Source: Cliona cf. orientalis (lineage: Eukaryota; Porifera; Demospongiae; Clionaida; Clionaidae). From it: DNA of 64,000 nt. The notes beneath the pieces were generated by a model, which saw only the letters and a program-made list of their open reading frames with translations, was not told where the DNA came from and searched no databases. Position numbers and translations under genes: made by a program. The stretch covers positions 4,588,001-4,652,000 of the forward strand of contig OZ005695.1 in assembly GCA_963930775.1 (NCBI GenBank), in the 5' to 3' direction. Within the stretch, counting starts at the first letter, position 1. Each line of letters opens with the position of its first letter. This document shows positions 18,601 to 30,600 of the stretch, one piece after another.

Positions 18601-21600
18601 CCTAGCCTCCCATGGAGTACTAGTACTTGTGATACATGCATATAGTACGTACAAGCAGGAAGGGTTTAGAATACATGTAGGTCACTCAATCCCCACCCTA
18701 CATGTAATTCTTTGTCAGCAAAGCCATGACATTGTACATGTAAACACCATGCATATTATGATGTGCCATAGTAGCAGCTCATGGACAGTTTCCCGCGTGA
18801 CGACCATTACCTACTCCACACATAGTGGATAGGTAAAGGTCGTCAGTTGAATATTGCTCAATAAGCAACAAGCAACCTACCTTTTTCTTGAGTTTGACGC
18901 TCCTAAAGATGTAGTAGACCCGCCAGGTCTTTGCCAGCATTGTCCCAAACAGCAGAGAGAATCCAATCGCAGCCAACCAGATGGTCGCCTGGAGATGCAG
19001 TACATTTAATTGTGGTTATATTAAAGGTCCTTCACTTTTACACTGGCCATTCCACTACTCACCTGACAGTTGATATCAACAATATTCTCAGGGGCCACAT
19101 TTTTATCAATGCCAAAGAGAATCACATCGATGTACAAGAGGATAGCCCCGAGAATGATGAGAGTGTTGAGGTAGGGACTGGATAACTTCACTAGCCTGAT
19201 ATATAATTAACATAGGGACAGGGCAACAGAATATAACAGTAGATCCAAAATATTATGTATTAGCAATATCTTCACTTGGTAATACATGTAGGTAATGGCA
19301 ACAAACATATGCTAGAAATCTGCCATGGCTGCATGCATATGCGTAGGAATGTAGGTGTATAATCAATAACTCACTTTTTCTCCTTGAAGACCAGGTTGAA
19401 GACGAGGCAAACAATGGCGAATATGATTCCCAGAGCAGCCAGGATTGTGTAGAAGCCAAAGAGAGCCGGGTGGACGAATACCTCCTCAACCACCTCAGGA
19501 ACACCCTCTGGGATACATACATGTGAAGGAAAACAATCAAATACCGTAAATCGCGAATATTTCGTGTCTAAAATATTTCATGCGATAATTTTTCGCATTA
19601 AATAATTTTCGGACAAACGACCCTGTACCACACTGTCGTTAATATTGCGCATGAATTTCGTGCGTTTAATTTTCGCACAAGCCATGCTGTCCAAAAATAT
19701 TTTAACATCGAAATATTCGCGATTTACGGTACATACATATACATGTATAACATTTTCTGCCTATACTGTTGATATGTATCTGGCCTTCTGATACTTACTT
19801 CCATCCTCAATTACTGAACATACCACAGGCAAAATACTATACCAATCAGAAACTAAAGCCACTAGTAGATGCAGGGCTTACTGACTCAGAGCTACTGCCA
19901 CATCCTCACAGTCACTCAATTTACTACCGTATCAATACTATATTATTACAGTATAGAGTGTGTTACCTGGAAACACGGTAGCCTCACTGGATCCTTCCTC
20001 ATAGATCAGCTTCCCAGTCACCTCATCAACACGAGCAAAAGGAGATAGCGTCTCCACCATAGGATCCTCAGGGTTAACCACTGTTTCATCTAGAGAGAGA
20101 GGGGGGGGGGATAGGGAGAGAGAGGGGTGGAGTGATAGAACGACGAGATACATATACCGTAGTGTCCCGGATAAGCACCCATGGGCACTTAAACATAACT
20201 CATGATTTTGGCCCGCATGGGCACTTACCCGGGATCAAATTCCATACGTTTGTATAGAAACTGCTACAGTGACCCCTTGAAATGCAGTACATGGGCACTT
20301 ACTCGGGAGTGGGCATTTGCCCGGGACACTACGTATGCATACATTCATAATAATGCAATGCTGTGATACCTCAGTAAATTTTTAACCAGGGCACACACCG
20401 ACTATTACAGACATGCATATACATGCACATGTATATGTAACGGTTAGCTAGCCTGGGGAATAACAGTGATACAGATGGTAAAGAAGTAATTCACTTACCG
20501 ATGTATTGGAAGATCTGCCTGGTTGGCTCTCGGTCACCAAACTTGTTCAATTTCACCTTACCCTGAGAAACGTTTGGAATTCACAAAGCATATGACATTG
20601 TACGTGTGTAGTAGATACATGTATAAGCTCCATGCACTCTCTCTTTCTCTCCGCTCCCTCCCTCCCTCCCTCCCTCCATACATATACACACACACAAACA
20701 CACTCACTGATACTCCTCTAAACTTCAGATTTCTTGTTGACTTCAAGATGATTTGATTAATCTCGTTTCGAAATTGACTGTCATTAAAGTCATCGAGTGT
20801 CAGTGAGGTATTCCTGACTGCTCCACGACCCAGCAGCTCTGATGTGTTGTGGAGAGCATAGGCCGCAGCCCACACCGCATCGTAGACAAACCTAGACTGC
20901 CTTAGCGCCTCAGAACGAGTGTAGTTCAGGCTGGAGAGATTGCCCTGAAACTCTCTCCAAAACTGAGCAGGAGAATCCTGCGTACATGATTGTAGTGTTG
21001 TGTGAATAAGAGTACAAGAGATGAGCAAGGGATATTCATACTATCTGGAGAGAGAGGAAGAGGGAGGGAGGGAAAGAGGGAGAGAGGGAGGGAGGGAAAG
21101 AGGGAGGGAGAGGGAGGGAGAGAGGAGAGAGGAAAGCGGGAGAGAGAGGGAGGGAGGGGGTACTCACATATCCGACATCAGTGGGGACGTTCACTTCCTC
21201 ATCTGCAGTTGGCATGGGGAAATAGTCGACAGCCAGTGATCGGAATATGGCACGAGTGAGGTCCAGTACGCTGCACTGGGGCATGGGGTAGTTACTGGTG
21301 TTCCTGATTGGGTCCGTCCACCAGAACTCAGAGTACTGGTAGTAGGAGATGAAGAGGTAGCGAGGGTATACCATGCCACGCTGGTATGCCTGCACATACA
21401 ATTACACACATTAAATGGCAATGCAGGTCTAACAAGGTAACAGTTACACATATGACGTGGGTAATCATTGCCCAGCAATCCAGTCAGGGTGTAGGAAAAC
21501 ACAACAAAGAGTGCATAGGACTTCAGCCTCTATCTTCACAATACTATACACCAAGGCCTCCTTACCCAGCAACCACAAGGCAACGACCAGTGACATAATA

Positions 21601-24600
21601 ACTACATACTACATGTATGCAAGTCTCGTTACCACAAGCTACATAATATAACCAATGATTTGTGTAACTACATGAAATCCTACTACCATAAAACAATGCA
21701 AATTCACTTCAACAAAGTGAATACCACTGTATGAAGCACTAAAGCAAGTGAAGCACTCACTGCTCATCCGGTGAATGCTTTTATCAATACATGCATACAG
21801 CAGTAACGACTTCAAGGCATTAAAAAACAAGTCGGAAAAGCTGTTGAAAAAATCCTTTTTTGTATTTCTATTGGCCTGACACTATAACCTATGCATTTTC
21901 AACCAAAAACTATACCAGGTCAATAGTCTATCCAACCTCTAAGCCGGAATATCCATCATACACACCAGTGGGTGGGATCCTGTGCCTTACCCTAGGGAGC
22001 TCAAGGATTATCAAACAGAGATAGCAGAGCAAGCTTAATTGGTCAATATTGGCTAGAAATTTTGATACCACTGAAAGAATTATTATAATTACAGCACAGT
22101 GGCCAGGCAGTGAACTCCCACCCACCCATGCATGCAGACCTCACTTCATTAGTACCTCAACCTAGTGTAAACAAGGCACCTTCCCAAAAAGAGGGGTGGT
22201 ATGAAAGAGCTTTCAGTAGGATCATAAGGCAATGTAGACAAAACAAAGGAATTTCAAAGCGAAGCCATGCAAACCTCAAATCCCTCAAGGCTCATAATTA
22301 GAGGCAATATTATGCTAATTGCAGCCATGCACATCCTTCACCAGAAATGCAGGCTTCTGGTCAGCTAATTAGTCTTAGATACCATAAGTGGGGCTCACAG
22401 AGTTGCAATGGTTGGCACTGTATATATTCGTATCGTACGTCCAGATAATGTTCCGACACATTCAGAACAATGTTTCAATCCACACTCAAATCTACATCTA
22501 TACCAATTCTGGTACATTCTGAATAATATACTTCATAATTAATTTTGTATACTCTACCCTTGTGTTACCAATGTTAACCCTTATAAATGTGATGGAAACA
22601 TTACAGAAGAAGAGTGATGTCCCCTCAGCTCCTCCCCCACCCCACCAAATGATGCCTATGCCTAAAACTGCTGTCTAATAAGCTGATTCAAAATCCCTTC
22701 CAAACTGAGTCATAGCACTGAAGTATCAAGCAACCAGCTATAGCTTCATTCCCAGGCCCTATTCCCAGATTTTAATGATGCATGCTGGCTAGCCACCTCT
22801 TACATAATATGTAGACTACAAGACTACATTTATGATTATGTGTAAGTGCATGCATTGTATTGTATGAGGAACCCAATGGTAGTTCAAGTCACCCAACAAA
22901 CTCCACATTAAGCTATTGACCAGTGGGTAGTGGTGTACCCATGTTTGCCCTGTGGGGATTTTCAACACAATACATGTACCACCAACCCCATAAAGCCATA
23001 AACCAGGCTGCCCCTGGGCCAGGATGTGGTGATAACCCCACGATGATGAAGGATAAATGCACAAATTAATTTTTTTTGATAATGGTACAACATACCAAGC
23101 AGAATATTTCCCTTGCAGAGGCTTCAAAGACATTGAGGATGACCACTCTGGCTCCAGAGGTCTGCAGGGAAAGAAGCAGTCCAGATCAGAGGGAGAAATG
23201 GTTAGAAGTTGAGTGGGGTGGAGGTGGGGGGGGGGGGGGGAGGAGGAGGAGGGGGGAGAGAGATGAATCAGTAAAAACAAGTCTGATGGAGAGATGGGGA
23301 TGGGAACATCCTGGAAGCTACACAAGGGAGATTGAGAGATAGGGAAGGGAACACCCTGGAAGGCTACACAATAATATAACCTTACCATTGTCTGCAGTAG
23401 GATCTAGCAATAGTACATAGTACAATGTCTGTTTACATTAACAATGTTCTCTATGGAACGAGTAAGCCAGCTAGCCTGATAAACATCTCAAGGTGATCTG
23501 TATATCTGATTCTCAACAAAGGAATAACTAAGCAAAGCATCAAACTACAAAGCATCCCCCCCCCCCCCCCCCCCCCCCCACAACTATACTAACTACAAGC
23601 AGTATCATAATAGCACAAAATGAAATTTATAAGGAACTTGAAAGTTGGGTAACTGAACATCATAGGCCACCATAGTACGAGTCAGTAAATAACGCAGGGT
23701 AGCGTAGGGGTAGGTATTGGTTACAGTGCATCACTGAGAAGCCAGCGCTAGTTGGTCATGCTCATATCAAAGTGCTTCAAGCGATGGAACATTGTTTACT
23801 CGGCAGGACAACTGATAAATCATTCCTTGGCATGCTGAGTACCGGGAAATTTTGTACGGTGCAATTCTTCATTATTTTCGTATGTATCTATACCGTACGT
23901 GATTAGAAAAGCAATGAAAATTTGAACAATGCATGAACCTTGCATGCTACATGCTGTTAGACCTATCTCAGGATGTAAAACAATGGACCTCAAATTGATC
24001 AATCAGATATGCTGTATTCGCTACAACTAACATCACATTAAAATTTATTATCAATTAGATGACACAGTACGTTACTCCTCGGACGGAGTGGTGTCCATGC
24101 AGCATAGCAGCTAGCTGTACAAGTCAGGTGAGGAAAGATGACTAACAACAGAGGAATGACAGGATCAAGGACATAATTAACATTTGTAGCCTACAGCAAA
24201 CAGCAAATACGGTCATCAGTGTACAAGGAATAGGAATGAATCCAGCATAATTCAGTCATGCACTAGCAGGATAGACTATGCCAGGAAAATGAAACTGATA
24301 GTACACACATGCATGCATGCAGGAGCTATTGAATTAGAAGATGCTAATTAAAAGTGGTTGGAGGAAATCAGATCAATTAACTTAGTGAATAGGGGATAGT
24401 TAGTAAATCAAGAAACCAGAAAACAAGGAGCGAAACAAAAACGAAATGGAAAGTTGTATTGAATGATGTTTGTGATCTTTAAGTATAGCATTCAACCATG
24501 TACAATCATAATGCCAATGGATTATTATTTCAAGCACACAAGAACATCTGGGTATGAGGTGCATATATAATAGCTCATAATATGCAAATGAAATGTTAGA

Positions 24601-27600
24601 AATTTTGATATTTCACATGCCATAAAAAATTATGGCATAATAATATTATTTATATGTATAATATTATATACACAGACTCATTAGTCACACACACACACAC
24701 ACTGACAGCTATGGCCAGTGACTCACATTGAGGTGTTGCACGATGAGGCTGGGGTCATTCTCACCTCCTGTAAACGCCAGTCCATTTGTGATGATCTTGA
24801 CACCATCCGCCACCAGGGCACTACTCAGCTCTGTAGTCAACTGTATGGTAGAACATAGCATAGTAACGTACTCTCAGCTTAAAGCAGTGATAATATTATT
24901 TATCCATGCAGTGCTAGGGTTTTAGCAACAAATCTGATATACACACTTGTGTGTGGAGGGGGAGGACATCAGATAAACGATCTTGATCTCGCGCATACAT
25001 CTAAGGTGACTATTACATTATTTGAAGTTACCGTACTATTAAATTTTGCTTGAGTAGAAGCCTCCCCTAAACAAATGCAGGTCGGTCCCGTTTTAAAGGT
25101 TAGGATCACAACAGTAGCTGGAGTCGACAAATACTGGATCTCTAAGAAATATTGGGTGCCAGCCGAGGGCGTGGGTTGGTGTAAAACCTGGACTCTGGAC
25201 TCTGGACTGGACTGTGGACTGGACTATGGACTGAGATTTGGACTGGATTTTGGACCTACGCGTTCGATTTTGACGACCATTTCCAATCAACCTCACTAGG
25301 ATCGACTGAACGAAGGGCAGTAAATCTATCACTTCTGTTGGAGCATAGGGTTGGAGAGGTGCCTTGGCTAATAGAAATGGAAAACAATAGGCTTACTTTC
25401 TCTTAAAGTCACGGTGGGATCAAGAAATCAGCATGCTGTGTTATCAGTAAGCCTGAATTAGTGTTTGTCAGTGCTTCATGAGCCAGACTGCTTGTGTTCA
25501 GGCTGCCTTTCCCTTCTTTAAGCTTACACCATGAAGTCTAACTGTTCTCCGGGATATCATAACCTCCTTGACAGCAACACAGAATATCTGCAGCTTATAT
25601 TTGGTTTTTGTGTGAACTGTTTGTTTTTGTTTTTTTGTGCAATCTAATAGCACTGTGTTTTGATTCATGATTACCAGTGTTGCAACTTCAGTGTGAATAT
25701 TTACCATGTGGAATCAAGGTGACAAGATTGAAATGCACTCTGTGTTGTGATACATGTATGTGCTAGTAAGATCCAAAATTTCTGCTCAGGTGCCACAGCT
25801 ATAGGCAGCTAGTATGTACGTATGATCAAGATGTCAAACGATTTGAGTCCAATATCATTTTAAGCAACTCAACAGTCATTGCATCACAAACTTATATTTG
25901 AAGACTATTAACATTAGCTGAGGCAGCCCAGAGGTTTGATACTAGTGAATCAGAAGCACTGACATGTAGGCTTAATGACAAATATACTGCATGCTTAGTT
26001 CTTGATCCCACCGTGACTTCATAAGGAAGTAAGCCTATTGTTTTCCATTTCTGTTACCCCATACACCACTCCAACCCTATGCTCCAACAGAAGTGATAGA
26101 TTTACTGCCCTTCGTTCAGTCGATCCTAGTGAGGTTGATTGGAAATGGTCGTCAAAATCGAACGCGTCAGTCCAAAATCCAGTCCAAATCTCAGTCCCGG
26201 ATAGTCCAGTCCACAGTCCAGTCCAGAGTCCAGAGTCCAGGTTTTACACCAATCCCGAGGGCGTGGCAGACTAAACACTATTGGAGGGATTTGGTAAGTG
26301 TGTTCTTGTAGCCTGAGAGTAGAGCCTCCCCCTCCCCCCAATATTAGCTATTATTTAGCATGGCCACTTTTTCTGCACTGCTGATCGCTGGTACTGCTAG
26401 CCTCAATTAAAGACTAAACTTCAATGATCCATTGAAAGCTTGGAATAGGGTCTGGGAATGAGGCTAGCAGAATGGAGTGGTCCAATTGCAGTTACGTAGG
26501 TCTCTGGACTAGAGCCAAGATGTGCATTATGCAGATCAGAGAGAGGGTGTGGAATGTGCACTAGCTTTGAAGTACAGGACTTAAGCACTAAATTAAATGC
26601 ATTTCCCAAGAAAACCAGCCACCAATCTTCCAACAGTTATGCAACATTAGACTGAGTTCAGAGCCAACAGGAAGTGATCAAGATATGAGTGCACTATACT
26701 TATTACAACACAGGATATGACATGGTGGTTTGCAGAAAGAGGAATTGTGGAGAAATCATTTGATCTGTGGGCTAGCTGACGATGGGCAAGGTAGGAAATG
26801 ACAAAAGGTTGGTGCAACCACAATAAAGGCCAGTTAGGACCTGCTAGGGTACACCATGTTGCTAAATACCAAATTTTAATGTTTTTGGAGTTAGAGCCTG
26901 CATGAGCTCACCGAATGACATTGCTATAGCCACTGTAGTGTCTAGGACATTGTATAATGAGTGTGGACATGCGGCATGCGTACATGTGCATTGCAGTACT
27001 CCATCTTTCTAGGCCACTGTTTCATTGGATGCAGTAAACTATATACTTAATGCTTAATGCAGGGTAACTGTCATAGTCTTCTAAAGTGAGGGTCATTAGT
27101 ATGTGAATGGGTCAGTAGTGACTGCTACTAAAATAGATGATGTTGGTATTTTACTCGCGGCTTCGCCGCTTTGTAGACTATCACAAATATTATAGATATT
27201 ACGTCAGTCAATAACGTCAATTGTATGTAGTCCACACTGTCTGAGTTCTTGTGGTTGCAAGTTCACTGCCATTAATTTTACTCTGTTTTCACAAGTGGTA
27301 TGTTGTGTCTTTAGTTGAGGCTCACTATCACAACCGAGTACTCCCATAGATTGCAGGATAAATTTATGCAGCAACAATCCCACAATTTGGGGTTGAAAAT
27401 TATTTTGCTAAATGCTAGGGACCACATCTACAGCAAGTTAGGTCCTGGTTTAGGATGAAAAAGTAGTATGTATAAATCCTGGCCATTTTGGTCCACTCAT
27501 CCACACTATCGGACACTGGGATTACATATCATCTAGTTAATTATTCTCCATGCAGCACTTACGTTGGAGTACAGTTCAGATAGCTCTGTGACGATGGCTA

Positions 27601-30600
27601 CCTGTTGCCAGCCATACTCCCTCACCACAGCTGTGATGGTGTCAATGCTGGCATTGTCAGAGGAGATGGTGCGAAAGAAGTTTGGGAATCGGCGAGTGTC
27701 CGAGAGAGAGATGGAGGTCGCTGTGTAGCTGATCTGCAGGTACAACAAAGTGCATACATCATTAACCAGATGAACCAGTGGCGTCTTTAGGCAATTGTTT
27801 AACTGGGTGCAAGTTATCAAAAGTAACTGCACAGGTGGATGCATAGAGCTAGTGGAAGTGTAGTACTATTAATAATGTAATAGCCTACGTAGGTACTAGC
27901 CATGTAGATAGTGTACCGATATAATACATGACATGTTACATTACTGACCATGACAGTGTAGTGAAACATGCATACTGTGACAAGCTATACATGTAGGTAA
28001 ACAATAAAACTATACATGCATGCATAGGATGGGTGCACAGGTGCATATGGATTGGGTGCAAATGAACCCACATGCACCCCCCTGGCGACGCCACTGAGAT
28101 GAAATAATTTCCATCCATACAGGAATTTATGTTTCTCTACAACTGAGCATATCACGATCCATCATAGCCACAGCGTAACAGCTACAGACAGCTAAAGATT
28201 CAATGTCATTCAATGGAAAACAGAGTTAGCTGTGTCATTCTCCAACAAGGATGATAATTACTTGCAGGTACATTTTTCTGCGATTGACTAAAAATAATTA
28301 ATTTTGCGAATGCTAAATTTTGCAATGTGTACACGATAATGGTACAGGGTCGACAAATTCTAATGCTCTATAGTGCATAATTTATAGCTAACGTCAGCGG
28401 GTACAAAAATTGTATTTTTGGACCAATCCACAGAGTACTCACAAAAATAGTCACCCTACGGTAGAGAATACATGTACTTCCACCCATAATCACAAGACTG
28501 CCTAATTTGAAAGGCTTTAGCTGGAAGCTCGACATATTACATGCACATCACTCATTGATCAACAGAGACGGAAATGTTGGATCAATTACAGGATGTTATA
28601 ATGTAGAGTATCTGACTGCAGATCGACAGCTGCAGGGAGAAGAATTTCAAGAATAGGTCTATGAAAGAGGAATGAAGCTAGGGCTAAGGTAGCTAGGGCT
28701 GGATGGAAACAAGATCTAACAGCTCAGTTACACTGAAGGCTAGCCTATGCACTCATGCAAATGTACGTACAGTAAGTAGAGAAGCTAATTTCTCCTCTGC
28801 CAGAAACATATTATCATAGAGCTGGAAATATTGATAAATTTGGCTATTGGGTGCTAAATCACTTTTGCAAGTAGTTAGAGGTTATCAGTTCAGTAGTGAC
28901 TGTTACAAAAATAGTTAGTTGTTGGTTTTGCAATTCTATTCGTGCCCTCACCGCTTTGTAGAATATGCAAAACCAACATCTAACTAATTATATAATTATG
29001 GTACTACGTAAATACTACGCACATGCAGAGCATGCACTTAAGAAATCAGAGGGCTAGGATATCATGAATAGAGTGAATAGTGAACATGCCTAGATGTTCT
29101 AGAAAGCAAAAACAAGCGCTGAAAAGTGAGTGTTCTCTGGTCTTTGTATCATGATCAATAGTAACTCGTACATGTAGTGAAGGCTTGATTCCATATTCAC
29201 CATTTTTTTTTCAGAAGTTGTCATCAAAAAAACATACCTCTTTCTATCATTTTTGTTAATCAAAATTATATTGATAATAGTAATAATATCATTGCTACCT
29301 TGTTGCCAAGATTTAAACGTATGCACTCGACAGCCAGGGTCTATAGTATTCCATAAAATTCCTTTGAAATCGAGAAGAATTAGGTGCATTAATTAACAGT
29401 CATTTTCACTATGCAGGTATGTACAGTCTGTACAGGTATATAGTCATGGAGCATTAGTCGAAATAATATCTGACTACTACACATACTACACATCATTTGC
29501 AAACCAGCAGAGGACCCACCCTACAATTACATCATACAGTGCAAGTTTAGTAAGTTACATAATAATTACAACCACCAAAAATCTAAATTCTTCACATTTC
29601 TTATAGGGCGGTGAGCAGCAGGTATACCTACGTACGTACCTGTGTGAGGTTGTAGAAGGGAGAGATCTCCGCCACTGTCACGGCACCACTGGAGCAGCCT
29701 GGACCAATGATCATGTGACGACTCTCAGGAAGCTGACCGATGAACGCCCTAGTGGCACTCAAACGATCACACTATAGAGAGAGAGGGGCGGGGAAGGGAG
29801 AGAGAGTGAATGTCCATGATAATTGCCATACTAAGATGTAGTTAATGGGCTTCTGGCCAGGGAACCAATCAACACCATAACATTAGATCACAGCATCTGC
29901 TCATGCTACAACAATGGGTGCACTCAAAGAGCTAGAGGTGCTTTTAATCATTACTCATCTCTAATGTGGCCAGCCAGGCAGCCACATGCACACTGCATTG
30001 AATTTTACCACTGATAAACATCAGTAATAATATTATCACCTATGCAGCACAGTTACTCAGGAAGGAGAAACAATGTGCAACTACCTAACAGTTTATACAA
30101 CACTCTTGGCATGCATAAGGTGTGCAAAATATGGGTCAACACTGGCTTGACCTTCTACAACAAATAATATATACAACATGAACATCCTGCTCTGCCCCAT
30201 ATCAGAGGATAGTCAGGGTAGTGATTTTACCACAGCTGGGGAAGGCAGTGCAGAGTCCAGACCTCGTTAGAAATACTCAGAACACAAACATCATGGTGAA
30301 AGACTAACAGGCATTAGCGCTGAGTTGGTCTGAGATAACCCAGAACATGTACATGTCCTGTAATTTAAAAGTAGCCGTAGATGCCTAACACCTGATGCAG
30401 AGCACCACTAACACCTGCACAATACAGCTGTACTGAAGTACTCAGTACTATACTGTAGACAATCATTGAAAATAATACTAAGGCAACTGCCAAATTGAAG
30501 AAAAGAGCGGTAATTCTGCTTATGTGTGTTAGGGTAGTAGGAAAGAAGATCGTTATTACTTCATAAGAGCTCTGCCAGGCCAGGCCAGGCCAGGAGCTGG

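Noticed and set aside
22816..23388. 190-residue minus-strand frame
   Set aside because: Low-complexity Ser/Pro sequence over a G-rich stretch in a receptor A intron; only 23161-23096, in another frame, is an exon.
25093..26341. Paired frames with repeated QS/GLD units
   Set aside because: Read through the GGACT minisatellites in the inverted arms at 25173-26256.
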